A stretch of DNA of 64,000 bases from NCBI GenBank assembly GCA_026122225.1, contig JANEZZ010001412.1, positions 496,001 through 560,000 on the forward strand. Reading direction: 5' to 3'. The notes under the pieces are model-generated. The model was given only the letters and a program-made list of their open reading frames with translations. It made no database searches and was not told where the DNA came from. This DNA is from Heloderma charlesbogerti. Its lineage: Eukaryota > Chordata > Lepidosauria > Squamata > Helodermatidae. A program made the position numbers and the translations under genes. Shown here in pieces: positions 1-10,751 of this stretch; position 1 is the first letter of the stretch; each line of letters begins with the position of its first letter.

Positions 1-298
1 TTCTCAGAAGAAGCTGGTCCTTTGTCTTATACAGAGGTTGATTTACCACATGATGGCTGTTTATAGAGTCATTGCGAGGTTCCACATGCGAAGCTGCTTG
101 ACTGGCATCTGGCTCTGTGCTGAGATAAATCTGAACAATTTTGAAATATGGAATGATCCAATGGTATTTTTTTTAACGTTCTGTCACTTGCCTTTGTATA
201 TCTCTTCTGATGTTGACCCACATTCTGTCTTTACTGGCCTTTACTAGCGCATTGGCCTGGCCTGGCTGCCCCAAATGATGTTAACAGCTCAGCATAAT

Positions 299-415
299 CC
301 AGCCTACCCAACTGGGTACCCTCCAGATGTGTTGGACTGCAACTCCCATCAGCCCCAGCCCTCAGCTAGAATGGCCAATGACTGTGCTGGGTGAGAATAT
401 TGGGAGTTGCAGTTT
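299..415. repeat. Fold-back repeat, family A
   Basis: The left half reads 'ccctccagatgtgttggactg' in style and 'aactcccatcagccccagcc' follows. The right half is its degraded reverse complement ('attgggagttgcag'). Family A is a roughly 100-150 bp hairpin-forming element with at least 16 copies in this window, so it looks like a MITE or other non-autonomous element. It has no coding capacity. Confidence 0.6.
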
Positions 416-2045
416 GTGATGTTCCTGCCCGAGGTTCCACCTTTCCCCAGTCGCCTCCTCAGAAACTGAGAACCAAACCAGGATTGTTTGCTTTCACTTT
501 GGGACAGTTGTGACAGCTGTGCCCACTGTCCTATGAGCTTCAGCCGTTTTACCCTCTTTGGTTTCCAAAGAAACTCAATATGCTCAATTGATTCTCTCAA
601 CCCACTACAGGAGAAGTAACCAGGAAATTGATATAATAAAGGTGGCGTAAAATCAAACAACACGTGGAGATTTGGATTTTTAAAAACAAATAAAAATGTA
701 CTTAAAACATGAAAAGTTACACATCATCATCATCATCATTATTCATTAATACTTGGTCCTAACTTCCCTACCTACTCTACTCACTCCAAAATCCTATACA
801 CTAAGTAGATGTTGCTTCCACAATCCCTAAGGCCCTATCTGACTAGCTAACTGTCTGTTCACCCTTTGGGCTTCTTCATACAGAGCTTTTATCCTGCTAG
901 TGAGATTGCTCACTTGCAGAAGCTTTCAGGTCCTTTTCATGATGTCATCAACCTCCAGGGCACATCCAGAGGTATTCCCTGGTTATTCCATCTCAAAAAG
1001 ATCTGGAAATAATGAACTATTTATTTAAGTTGAGTTGCTATGCCAGTAAAGCAGCCACTAGATGGTGTTGTTTCATTCAGTTCTACAGAACCTTGAAAAC
1101 TAAAAGCTTCCCTTCTCAGCAATCCTGTGGTTGCCGTCTGGGAGCCTGCTGTAAACGTGGAAAGGCTCCAGATCGGGAGAACTGTGGGGTTTTTTCTTTA
1201 GTGAGAAGGTAGCCTTTATATACCCTCAGAATCCTCACACACATACAAGCCCCCCCCCACCTTTCACTCACTCTCTGACATTCTGTTAACCCTATCTTAC
1301 CTGGGCTAAATTTAACAATGTAACAAAACAGGCAGATGTTACACAGTTCAACACATCTGAAGGGCACCAGGTTGGGGAAGATGGGTTTAACTTATTATGC
1401 CTGCTACTGCTTGGCTCTGTCTTGCTCTATGCACATCTGTAGCAACTCACAGCACATTTGTGAAAGGGTCACGCTGTGCATTTTCTCTGGCAAGGCTTAA
1501 GTGGTGCTGTGTTTCTAAAAGATGGCAACATCTGTTTGCTTTGTCATTTGGAAACTTCCACAGACGCAGACTAGCATAAAAATCTGTGACGGCCTGGGCA
1601 GAGTGCACAGTGAGCATCGAAGTTAATATGAGAACATACTGGCTTTTGTTGAAATGGTTTCCGGCATGACTGAGTGCGCTGTCTCACATGTGTGGCTGTG
1701 AACCCACAGTCAGCTGCTGTCACTCACGTTGCTGTCTTCATGAGCATTTTTTTCAAGCACATATGGGTCCAATGAGTTTTTAACAGCTGCAGAAGACAGA
1801 TAGAGAAAATGGCAAAAGCCTCCAGGAATGGGGGAAGGAAAAAGGAAATGGATAGAAATGGGACTGTATTACCATGAGAAAGGCTAAGACACACAAGTCC
1901 AAGATAATTCAGTATCAAGGGGGGGAGTTGATTGAGGGGGAAAATATTGTAACGTGCTTGGGAAGAACTGCTTAGCTTTACTTTTAGCTTTCAGGCCTGA
2001 AGAAGTGAAGAAAAAGAAGGGGAGTGTCATCTAGTGGCAAGTGGC
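416..2045. other. Intergenic sequence, no gene recognised
   Basis: Short open frames here (up to about 100 codons) have no recognisable domain and no consistent splice context. I see only a (CAT)6 microsatellite at 722-739 and short homopolymer runs. Confidence 0.5.
722..739. repeat. (CAT)6 microsatellite
   Basis: Six uninterrupted CAT units. Confidence 0.9.
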
Positions 2046-2140
2046 TGTAATCCTATGCATGCATAGCTTGGAGTAAGCCCCCCAGTGAACTCAATGGGAT
2101 TTACTTCTGAGTAAACATGCATAGGGTTGCAATTGAGCTG
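2046..2140. repeat. Fold-back repeat, family B
   Basis: The left half has 'aatcctatgcatgcatag' and 'gagtaagcc', then 'gaactcaatgggatttac', 'ttctgagtaaacatgcatag' and 'ggttgca'. The two halves are inverted copies around 'ctcaatggg'. Other copies of this family are scattered through the window. It is non-coding. Confidence 0.65.
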
Positions 2141-2398
2141 TGAATGCAACCAGGAAGCCTCTGCTTCAAATACTGCCTCCATCAGAACTCTACAGTGAGT
2201 TTAAGAATACTGTTAGGGCCTCAACTTCCAAGTGCTAAGTGAACCCTGCCATTGGCTATGCTTCTCTGTTCAAGAAAGGGATGTTACTTGATCCCTGCAT
2301 ATGATATATCTCCGTGAAGTGTTGTCAATTAGCCTGGAACTGAGTTCACTGGAATTCTGGAAGCATCCATCAGAAAGTTATTGGGATTGGATCTCTTA

Positions 2399-2605
2399 GG
2401 GCTAGGGACAGCCCAAGACATTTTGCTGCTGGAGAGAGAGAGAGAGAGAGAAAACCAAGATGGTGCCCTCTCTCATTCTATGTAGAAAAGCTGACTGAAC
2501 TGTTCCTTCCACACTGGTGATGGGACAGCATTCTCCACCACACCGGAAGGCAGCAGGCTAGCCTGGGGGGCACAGGGCAGGTTGCTTGGCACACAGCTCT
2601 CATCA
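2399..2605. repeat. Dispersed repeat, family K (copy 1)
   Basis: It resembles 16606-16812 in the same order: a cagcccaaga-ttttgctgct block, a block reading gggacagc-ttctccacca, and an agcctgggggg-cacaggg-caggt block. Unclassified; it contains a (GA)10 run at 2432-2451. Confidence 0.45.
2432..2451. repeat. (GA)n microsatellite
   Basis: Ten GA units. Confidence 0.9.
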
Positions 2606-2777
2606 ACACCTTGCTGCTGCCTCCCAGCCTCTGTCGGCTGAGGGAACTGCTTCGCTTTTCCTAATGGAAGGGCTCTCATGGTGGCCTTGGGAAAGCTACT
2701 ATTTCCCAAACTGAGTTTTTTTCCCCCCAGTATGGGAGCAAGGTGTAAGCTTTGGTAGGGTAAGCCATCATGTCAGA

Positions 2778-2905
2778 CTTCTTCAACATGGTGCCCATCA
2801 GGTGTTTTGAACTACATTCCAATCATCTTTTACTATTGGTCATGCTGGCTGAGGCAGATGGGACTTATAGTCCAAAACATCCAGCGTTTGACAAGTTGGG
2901 GAAGC
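2778..2905. repeat. Fold-back repeat, family A
   Basis: 'caggtgttttgaactacat' on the left and 'cttatagtccaaaacatcca' on the right are inverted copies flanking the 'catgctggctgaggcagatg' core. Confidence 0.6.
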
Positions 2906-3119
2906 TGCCTTAGGGATTGGATTCAGGATAGGGATGAGTGGTAAGAGACTTGAATATTTGTCAAGAACTCTGACAGTGTTGTACCTGGATTCCCGTCTTG
3001 GTAATGGATGGAATCTTTTACCAATTCTCCATTCCCAATTCTCACTTTAGCCTCTTTCACATGTGCATCATGAAGCACATGTATGGTGGGGCCAGACGTT
3101 TTTCCTAACCCCCCCTAGC

Positions 3120-3250
3120 TCGGGGATGGGGAATCCACAGCCCTTTAGATGTTGTTGTACTCCAACTCCCACCAGTCCCAGCTAGCATGGCCAATGGTCA
3201 GGGATGATGGGAGCTGTGGTTCAACAATATCTTGAGGGCCACAGGTTCTC
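3120..3250. repeat. Fold-back repeat, family A
   Basis: Contains 'ggggatggggaatccacag', 'ctccaactcccaccagtccc' and 'catggccaatggtcaggga', closing with the inverted copy of the left arm ('gccacaggttctctacccc'). Confidence 0.7.
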
Positions 3251-3439
3251 TACCCCGTTCAGTCCCTGATTGGGACTGGGGAGGGAAAAAGAAAGCTTCC
3301 CCTGGCCACTGGCTACCTTTAAGGTCGGAATTACACCTCCCCCCCCCCGCATCTGTTATTTAATAAACAAAACAAGAAGATGCAGCTACATGCCATGCAG
3401 AAAGTGTAACATGGAGTTTGGCTCTCAGCGATACTAAGA

Positions 3440-4130
3440 CTTAAGATAAAACTATATAGTTCAGAACTGGCAAAGTTGCCACCATCTTTATATCTATTAG
3501 TATTCTTTATGCCTAATTATTTTGCATGTAATTTATGTCCACAAGAGCTCATGTTGCACAGCTAATTAATTCTGGACCACTGCAGACTAAATTATGCTAA
3601 ATTAAATGAGACCAAACTGCAAAACATAAACAAATTTGCATTGTTTATACAAATCACAGAATTCAGGTTTTGTGTCTGCATCAGCTTTATGCCAGACTTC
3701 CTAGAATACTTGTATATTTCAGCAACTCCATTTCATTCCTGTCCTTGGATATGTAACTTAGACATCTTTGTGCAAAACCAGTCAGTGGCATGACAATTCA
3801 AAGAGAGGTTCCTTTGGCAGTGCTGGGTCTAGTCCCAGCAGAATGTCACTGGTTTGGCACCCCTTCTGAAAATCTCTGCCTGGCATCAGATGGAAGCAGG
3901 ATCGCTCCTACTTTAACCTAGAATGAATGGCAACATTAAAACTCACATGGAGATACTTGTTAATATATATTATGGTGGGGGATCCCTAATATTCTAAAAA
4001 GGGAACAAGAGCAGAAGAGTGACAAACTGATATATGAGGAACAATATATGTGACATGGCTGATAAATTTTCCTCTGATATGTTAATGAGAAATTGGCAAG
4101 AGAAGATTTATTAAGATTTGTAATAAAAAA
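3440..4130. other. AT-rich unique-looking sequence, candidate conserved non-coding DNA
   Basis: No repeat family from this window is recognised here. The stretch is rich in homeodomain-type TAATTA sites (around 3561-3572), plus the forkhead/octamer cluster at 3626-3648. No credible reading frame. Conservation cannot be judged from one sequence. Confidence 0.3.
3626..3648. promoter_or_regulatory. Forkhead / octamer / forkhead palindromic site cluster (candidate)
   Basis: ATAAACAA (3626-3633) and TTGTTTAT (3641-3648) are perfect inverted copies, each matching the forkhead core RTAAACA. They flank a perfect POU octamer ATTTGCAT at 3634-3641. Binding is inferred from motifs alone, and short AT-rich motifs can occur by chance. 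Confidence 0.3.
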
Positions 4131-4132
4131 AA

Positions 4133-4197
4133 GAATTGAATTGAATTGAAATGAAATGAAATGAAATGGTATGAATGAATGAATGAATGAATGAATC
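4133..4197. repeat. Compound microsatellite (AATTG)n, (AAATG)n, (AATG)n
   Basis: Three adjoining short tandem blocks that grade into one another, suggesting stepwise mutation of one tract. Confidence 0.85.
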
Positions 4198-4784
4198 CTC
4201 TGTACTTGGGAAAGGCAGATGGATAACATTTGAAGGGAATTTTATATCCGCTAATTTTCTATATCCAGGGAAAGGAAATGCTACCATAATTTTTGCAAGC
4301 CTTTCAAACATGCACACATACTTACTTCATTTCACTAATTAAAAGTTTTTAAAAGGTTTTATTAACATAAATTTGTGACAAACAGAATGAAAAACAAAGT
4401 CTGTTAAGATCTGAAATCTACATATTTGATTAATTCTTTATTAAAAAAAAGATTAAAAGACACTCAGATTTCAAATTAGAGCTAAATGGAATATTTGATA
4501 CAGTCCTTTTCTGCATATTTTAACTGATCAAAACATACAAAATCCTAATTTTTAAAAATCCTCCCTGAAATTTTCATGAGCTTTTTATAACTGAACCAGA
4601 TCCAAACAGCTTTATAGTCAGTACAAAACAATGAATGAATAAAATGTATCAAAGTGAGTATTCTCTCATTTCTGTATCTCAGTCACAGTAACCCTAAACT
4701 CCCAGAGAGGACTGCTGAAGGGCTGTTGGATGTCGGAGCTCTCCCCTTCTGCCTGGAGAGAGAGGCCCACAGTCAGAGAAGGAG

Positions 4785-4818
4785 GGGCCATAACTCAGTG
4801 GTAGAGCACATGCTATAT
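4785..4818 (+). mobile_element. tRNA-headed SINE fragment, family M (5' end)
   Basis: 'ggccataactcagtggtaga' followed by 'gcacatgct' is a tRNA-like head with an A-box (ctcagtgg-tagag). The rest of the SINE is missing and the sequence runs into a family A repeat. 29947-30060 carries the B-box part of the same family and 55690-55745 its 3' part in reverse. Confidence 0.6.
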
Positions 4819-4831
4819 TTACAAATCTAGA

Positions 4832-4880
4832 AGCAGAACAGCCTTCCTGAACCTGGTACCACCCAGAGGTGTTGGACTCA
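4832..4880. repeat. Partial fold-back repeat, family A
   Basis: Left arm only: 'cagccttcctgaacctggta' then 'ggtgttggact'. Confidence 0.55.
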
Positions 4881-5127
4881 GGAATATGCAAATCAGCAAA
4901 ACGTGAGCTTACTGAAGTTCTCTGATTTCCATCTTGAGCTCGTTCCAACTCAAGTCCATATCAGACTGCGAGCTTGGGTTTTTAAAATTTTCACATGAAA
5001 ATCCATGCGTCTTTTCATGCATATTTTTCCAAATGAACGCATCGTGTGCATCTTTAAACTGTATGCCTTCTTCTCCCATTGATTAAAGCATATTTGTGCA
5101 CTTTTCAAAGTAGGTAATTAAAGTGCT

Positions 5128-5130
<3 letters not shown>

Positions 5131-5187
<57 letters not shown>
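5131..5187. repeat. (CT)n(CA)n compound microsatellite
   Basis: About ten CT units followed directly by about nineteen CA units. Confidence 0.95.
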
Positions 5188-5189
<2 letters not shown>

Positions 5190-5265
5190 TAGCTAGGTAG
5201 TGGGGGAGGTTGGAAATGGCTTTCACATTCTGGAGAGATCTCTATATCTCCTCCATTTAGAACAC

Positions 5266-5352
5266 AACAAAGTTCTTTGTGGCACCTTAAAGACTAACAA
5301 ATTGAATTTGGCATAAGCTTTCATGGACACTGTTCACTTCATCAGATACATG
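5266..5352. repeat. Dispersed repeat, family C (copy 1)
   Basis: Contains 'gtggcaccttaaagactaac', 'cataagctttcatggac' and 'cacttcatcagatacatgaa'. It aligns by eye with 11690-11835. This is a widely dispersed reptile repeat; I do not assign its class. Confidence 0.6.
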
Positions 5353-5617
5353 AAGTGTTAACCTCAAACTGACAGATTTACAGACATATGCTGGGGGCTA
5401 GGGATGTAAACTGTGTTGTCAAAGGAAATTGAAATGCAACAAGTACAGACAGTGATGATTACCTTGATGGCTGCTATTCACAAAGTGTTATTGGGTGATA
5501 ACACAGACATCATTGCAATGGTGAGCCAATTAACATACGTAGTGTGGTAAAAATTAAATTTTAAATTTTTTTGTTCATATTCAGACCACAAGAAATAGAG
5601 TTAAATCTCTTGATAAA

Positions 5618-5735
5618 GTGTACTTATTTTATTTATTTATTTATTTATTTATTTATTTCTATACCGCCCAATAGCCGAAGCTCTCTGGGTGGTTCACAAA
5701 AATTAAAACCAAACAACACACAATAAACACACAAC
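5618..5735 (-). mobile_element. L2-like LINE 3' end
   Basis: On the minus strand the order is a GTT-rich 3' UTR, the motif 'agagcttcggctattgggcg', 'gtatagaaat', then a (AAAT)n tail. It matches the 3' ends at 25035-25362 and 62828-63150. Severely 5'-truncated. Confidence 0.75.
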
Positions 5736-5807
5736 TTCAGCAATTTCACCTTGTATCTTTGAAATTCCTTTGCTCAAGAACAGCTACCTTAAAGTCATTG
5801 ACAGAGA

Positions 5808-6046
5808 CCAGGTTCGTTCGATCACTGCAGCCCACTGTGGCTTATTTAAGCCACGGTGGGTTGTGGTGTGTGGTGGTGACCATTTTGAATATTCATCCCC
5901 CAGTGGGGGACTGCCATTGTTATGAGGTCATCCAAATCCAGATGACAGGGGTTGTTTGAGGGCTAAACAGCCCTCAAACAACCCTACAACAGACCATGCT
6001 AAATAAGCCATGGTGGGCTGTGGTGATTGTGCAAACAGGCCCTACA
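5808..6046. mobile_element. Fold-back DNA element, family G
   Basis: The left end 'gaccaggttcgttcgatcac' pairs with the right end 'gtgattgtgcaaacaggcc'. Inside are a near-palindrome around 'gtggcttatttaagccac' and a perfect hairpin at 5949-5984 (16-bp arms, loop AAAC). Non-autonomous element; other probable members are at 13560-13808, 48114-48484 and 63719. Confidence 0.55.
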
Positions 6047-6270
6047 TGTCCTGGCAGGCTGAAGTGTTTCTGAACATTGCTGTTGTCAGGACACTTTTAT
6101 TTTGAATGGTACAGTTGCATTTATTACTCATCTAAAAATGAATGAATACAAGAAGTATTCACTGCAGAAGGAAGCAAGGAAGTTTATCATGAGAGAAGAC
6201 TGTGGTATTTGTTCTTAAATATCACCAGAACATTGTCGTGTCAGAGGTTCCCAAATATGATTGAAGAGAT

Positions 6271-6294
6271 GTCTGTCTGTCTGTCTGTCTGTCT
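6271..6294. repeat. (GTCT)6 microsatellite
   Basis: Six GTCT units. Confidence 0.95.
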
Positions 6295-6299
6295 CCCTC

Positions 6300-6865
6300 T
6301 CAAAAGCTAGGGCTTTCATTTTACAGTTGCTGTATTTAATGCATATATTTGAGCATCTCTCATAAAATACAGAAATACTCCATTAAAGACTATCAAGTAT
6401 GCAATAAAATACACAATGCATGAATTCAATACAGTCATACAGTGATTCTGGAACAACGTGGAGTTCTTGCTCCCCTTCCTCAGATTTCTAGCTTCCCTAG
6501 GGTGTGATTCCATGCTATCAGCCTCATCTGGTTTGCAACTTTGTTGCGATGTTTTTCCCCCAATCACATCTGCTCCTTTTCCAGTTTCCAAAGTGCTTAA
6601 AGTCCTGGCTTATCATTGCTGTAGCCTGGGGCTCTGTGCTGTTTCTGGGTTGGGTCTGATTACCTCATCCATGTTCCCGCCTCCTCCTCTTTCTGAGTCC
6701 CCCTCCTTCTCCCCCTTCCCTGACAGAAACATACTTCCAGGTGGGGTGGGGGGATTGGAAGTGAACGTCATCAGACTGGCAGGGGCTGCTGAAGCAATCA
6801 GAGAGGCTCCCCCCCTCCAGGCTCTACTCCTCTTATTGGCAATCTCAGGAACAATCCTCACTGAC
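6300..6865. other. Intergenic sequence, no gene recognised
   Basis: Contains an open frame of 142 codons on the plus strand and one of 85 on the minus strand. Both are low-complexity, proline- or serine-rich translations of a C/T-rich tract with no domain, so I do not call them genes. Confidence 0.5.
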
Positions 6866-6900
6866 CACAATGGGAGTTACTTCTGAGTAGACATCCTGGA
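6866..6900. repeat. Partial family B repeat
   Basis: 'aatgggagttacttctgagt' followed by 'agacatcc' matches the right half of family B. Confidence 0.55.
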
Positions 6901-6970
6901 TGTATGCCTGATTCTGCCCATTTTTTCCCTTTCCCCCTAAATAGCAGGCTACCACATTAGCAGGCACATG

Positions 6971-7324
6971 CTAAGTTGCTATCTCATTATCACACTATTG
7001 CGCAAGTCTTCCATTGATACACATACCCTCCATGTCAGTATGTTGCTCAGACTCTATCACTCAGTCATGAAATAGCACTAACACACATTTGCACTATTGT
7101 GCAATAGCACATTACTCCAGGGGTGCCTGCTGACTCTTGTTGAGGTCAAGGGGGCTTGTTCCGGAAAACATGCTAATGCCGATAGTGCTATCGTGCGATA
7201 GCACAAATGCATGTTGGTGCTATTTCGTGATTGAATGGTAGAGTTATAGGAAGATACTGACATAGAGGGTGTGCATATTGATCGAAGACCTGCGCTACAG
7301 AGTGATAATGAGATAGCGACTTAG
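6971..7324. repeat. Long inverted repeat (130-140 bp arms)
   Basis: The left arm (6971-7110) and right arm (7195-7324) are reverse complements over nearly their whole length, with scattered mismatches and small indels, around an 84-bp spacer. Recognisable paired blocks are 'ctaagttgctatctcattat' with 'ataatgagatagcgacttag', and 'gcactattgtgcaatagcac' with 'gtgctatcgtgcgatagcac'. The layout fits a fold-back transposon or a MITE that lost its partner. No open frame inside. Confidence 0.75.
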
Positions 7325-7339
7325 TGTGTAATATGAAAA

Positions 7340-8265
7340 CTAGACTATGATGCTTGCAGCATCGTTTCCCTGGTCCAAATGTCAAAGGAATATTCACCGT
7401 GGACCCTCCCACATGTAGTTCTGCGGAAGTGACCTGAGATAAACCTGATTTTCAGGCTGTAATGGGAGTACTTGCTCGCCCACGATAGCAGGCTTATACG
7501 CACTAGCGTTCTAGCGCTTATTTTCAGTGATGTTTTAAAAGTTGGTTCCTCGGCATCCCGCTCCAAAACGGTGATGACACTTCTGGAAAACAAGGAGGGA
7601 AAGTGTTGGGTCACTGAGGTCAGAGTGACACACACACAAAGGCCGGGCTACACACTGCATGGGCAGGACTATGATACTGAATCCAGTGCGGTTGTGGAAA
7701 TAGGTCAGTAATGGAGCCGAAGTAAACTGGAAAAGTTGGACTATAACCAGTCTCAGGAGAAGCAGGTTTTTCTGTGATAAAATGTTGGGCTAGTGCTGAA
7801 TGGCCACGACATCATGGAAACACAGAGACCTCACCACGCAGCCAGGTTGGAATAAATTGCTGATAGAAACATAAAGTCTCAATGCCACCCTAGTGCTCTT
7901 GTAGGCTTTGTGACACCACAGCAAATCAGCCAACGGAAAGCCAGTCCATAGCAGGCAGTTATGCTTCCTTTGCTCTTATATTTTGCCATGAGAACAAGTT
8001 AATTCATGCAAAACTGGAAAGCTCTGAGAAGATCAGCAGGAGCTCTCCTTGTCAACTCTGTATTTTTTCTTCTTTGATCCTTTTAATTTGAATTATTAAT
8101 CTTTATAAGAAACACTAAAACTTGATGGCAGAAGGATAACTTCCACCAGGAACTGGCTTGTAAGACTGACTCACTTTTTGAAGTTGAGATCTATTAGCTA
8201 ACCTGTACTTGGTTATTGCAACGTAGAGCATGATCCAGCGAAAGCTAAGCACTTTGCAGCCTGCT
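7340..8265. other. Intergenic sequence, no gene recognised
   Basis: 7350-7700 is richer in CpG than its surroundings and has a 79-codon frame without a domain. No repeat family assigned. It could be the remainder of a larger DNA element that includes the inverted repeat to its left. Confidence 0.4.
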
Positions 8266-8269
8266 TCTA

Positions 8270-8345
8270 TGTGGCTTATTTAAAAGTCTCCTTGTGTTCA
8301 ATAGGACTTACTCCCAGATAAGCATGGATAGGACGGCAGCCTTAA
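8270..8345. repeat. Family B repeat (partial)
   Basis: 'caataggacttactcccaga' followed by 'taagcatggatagga' matches the right half of family B. Confidence 0.55.
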
Positions 8346-8429
8346 AGCTCTATTAATGTCATTGTGAAAAATTGAAGAATGTGCTTAAGTTACCCACTGA
8401 AATCAATAGGACTTAAGAAGAACATTGGC

Positions 8430-9170
8430 TGGATGATATCCACCCATTGTAGAGATACACTGCAATCCTTAAAATATCACAGCCTTACATTAAAAAAACA
8501 TCAAATACAAACTAGCTGTGTTTCGTTTGTTACCAAACAAGTAACTGCATCTAGCCATTATTTTATTAATTAGCAGTTCCAGTCCTCTCCCCAAAACAAT
8601 ATTGTTGCTTCTTTTACCACCAAGGGTCAATCAATGCAGGGCTTGTTGAGTGAGTACAGTTCCACCCCTAATAATTTTTAAAACTGGCTTTTAAATTTTG
8701 TAGCATGGCAGTTTCCATTTTATGAATGGGAATTTATTTATTTTTATATATGAATCTATTTTAAAGGAACGTTTGTGGTTTCAAGAAAAAAGTCAGGTGG
8801 ATGGTGGATACGTCTTAAAAGGTGTATTTTAATTTAATTTTCCATATTTTTTTCTGGCGTTTCAGCCAGCTGGCTCCCTAAGAAGCTTATGATAATTAAA
8901 ATAATCAAAGGAAAATGCAGGAAAACAATTAAAATCACATTTAACAGCCATTGGTCCAAAACAATCAAGAACAACAAAAAGACTGTTGAGAGGTTTTTAC
9001 TGATTACCAGGCAGTCTTTGATTCACCCCATCCTGAAAATTTCATTTATCTCAAACCCTTCCTGCAAATGTGACAGCCCCACCTCCTCAAAGTCCTGCCT
9101 CTTCTCCTTAAGACTATTGCTATAGGCAGAGCAAGGTGTTGCTCAATGTCTGTTTCTCTCCCCCCTTCAA
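8430..9170. other. AT-rich intergenic sequence, no gene recognised
   Basis: Short frames only. A 17-base A tract follows at 9170-9186. Parts of 8700-8920 resemble an old LINE tail in reverse, but too weakly to call. Confidence 0.4.
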
Positions 9171-9238
9171 AAAAAAAAAAAAAAAAGGTCTTGCCCACAT
9201 TTCCCCAAAGAAGCCCCCCATGCTCTGATAGGGGAAAG

Positions 9239-9352
9239 CAGCCTTCTCCATCCTTGTGCTCTCCTGATGTATTTGACTGCAATTCCCATCATTTTGAACG
9301 ATGGCAGTTGCAGTCAAATACATCTGGAGGGCTCCAAATTCGGGAAGGATGG
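9239..9352. repeat. Fold-back repeat, family A (well-preserved hairpin)
   Basis: 'gatgtatttgactgcaa' on the left and 'ttgcagtcaaatacatc' on the right are a perfect 17-bp inverted pair around a short loop. The outer sequences 'ccttctccatcctt' and 'gggaaggatgga' also pair loosely. Confidence 0.75.
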
Positions 9353-9370
9353 AGTAAAGGTGAAGAACAT

Positions 9371-9606
9371 GTTTAGCCAGGTTCCGGCTGAACATCAGGA
9401 AAAACTTCCTGACTGTTAGAGCAATATGACAATGGAGCCAATTAGCTAGGGAGGCGGTGGGCTCTCCAACACTGGAGCCATTCAAGATGAGGCTGGACAG
9501 CCATCTCTCAGGGATGCTTTGACCTGGATTCCTGCATTGAGCAAGGCGCTGGACTCGATGGCCTTGTAGGCCCCTTCCAACCCTACTATTCTCTGATTCT
9601 CTGAAC
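9371..9606 (+). mobile_element. CR1 LINE 3' end
   Basis: It carries the typical CR1 3' end: 'aacatcaggaaaaacttcct', 'ggctggacagccatctctca', 'gattcctgcattgagcaagg' and 'ggccccttccaaccctacta', ending in two ATTCTCTG octamers, a variant of the CR1 ATTCTATG tail repeat. 5'-truncated copy, nearly the same as 54544-54771. Confidence 0.9.
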
Positions 9607-9877
9607 ACTTTTTCTGCTTCCCATCTCAGGAAATGCATTCAGGGTAGAGGGTAAAGAAGCAATACCTTGCACTGTCTCCTTCCTCTCCTGATTCTGAGGA
9701 GTAGGGAGCACAGGAAAAATTGTGGCCCATCCCTGCAGTTTTGGCACGGCCTACTCCAACTTTGAGTGGGCCATTCACAAAGTGCTCTTTGATGGGCCCC
9801 TCTTTTTATCCATGGCGGGGGGGGGGTGTACCTGGCATTGGCTTGGGCAACATCACTACAATAATAGCTTGGAGCTG

Positions 9878-9951
9878 CCATTTTAATTTCCAACAATGCC
9901 CAGAGCGGCCGAGGTAATGTCACTCTGGGGCATTGTAGGAAATTCAAATGG
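9878..9951. repeat. Inverted repeat next to a minisatellite
   Basis: The arms 9878-9905 and 9923-9951 are reverse complements with a few mismatches ('ccattttaatttccaacaat' against 'cattgtaggaaattcaaatg'). A relative of one arm lies near 26625-26660. Confidence 0.65.
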
Positions 9952-9952
9952 A

Positions 9953-10044
9953 GACCCAGCCACCTAGCGTGGAGAACCTTGCAGACCCAGCCACCTAGCG
10001 TGGAGAACCTTGCAGACCCAGCCACTTAGCGTGGAGAGCCTGGG
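9953..10044. repeat. 31-bp minisatellite, about 3 units
   Basis: The unit begins 'gacccagccacctagcgtgg' and continues 'agaaccttgca'. Units 1 and 2 are identical; the third differs at a few bases. It starts one base after the inverted repeat arm. Confidence 0.9.
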
Positions 10045-10341
10045 GCAGGTATGAACACTTGTGGGCTCTCCTGGGATAGTGGGGCCCCAACTGCTGCCCT
10101 AGGTTGCCTGGTGCTGATGCAGGCCTGAATCCTGGAGGTGTTATCAAGAGGGAGAGGAGAGGTATTGGAGGCTTTTCATATAGAGGTGACGGGCAGATTT
10201 GATTGGCAATGCTGCATTGTTCCCCAGCTACAGAGCTTTATTCCCCCCCCCCCAACAAATCACAGCCACTCATTTATTATGGGAGAAAATGAAGGGGAGT
10301 ATTCTGATATGCCATCATTTCTGCTAATTACCACAGACATT

Positions 10342-10677
10342 AAAGGTTTTTCTACATGAAGAATTTATCATGTGCTTGTCATTCCTTACTCACAGTTCTC
10401 ACAGGTTCTTTAGATGATATCGTCACCCTCCAGTTTCGTTTCTGTGTCTGAAGAGCATTTCAGTGAGCTTTCTCAGAGCAGGAAAAATGATAGCTTGTGA
10501 AAGTGAAAGGAAGTGCAATTTCTTCTTGTGTATTTGCACTATTCTGACACGGTGTCACCTAGAGATTACCTAGCAGAAAAGCAGGAAAGGAAACACTCCT
10601 CATGTAGTGCTCTGATCTCAATTCTGCAATGAAACTGAAAGTAGGTACGGATTAACAGCCTCATGTAGAAACACTTT
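10342..10677 (+). mobile_element. MITE-like element with terminal inverted repeats, family H (copy 1)
   Basis: The left end 'aaaggtttttctacatgaag' and right end 'cctcatgtagaaacacttt' are inverted copies. The whole 336 bp aligns by eye with the reverse complement of 30794-31141 and, less well, with 33435-33811. Shared internal blocks include 'gttctttaga', 'ctccagttt', 'gtttctgtgtct' and 'aagagca'. No coding capacity, so it would need a transposase in trans. Confidence 0.7.
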
Positions 10678-10751
10678 AAGAATCATGTCTGTTACTTATC
10701 TGGACAGCCCCGTCCTGACATCTTGCTTGTGGGTTCCAGTTTGTGGGTTCC

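Noticed and set aside
6458..6886. 142-codon open frame on the plus strand
   Set aside because: Translation of a C/T-rich tract with no domain. An overlapping 85-codon frame exists on the other strand, and the end falls in a family B repeat.
9120..9638. 172-codon open frame on the minus strand
   Set aside because: It is the antisense of a CR1 3' end and a family A repeat; poly-Phe and poly-Lys come from an A tract.
9953..10044. CRISPR-like array
   Set aside because: Units are head-to-tail without spacers, in a vertebrate genome; it is a minisatellite.
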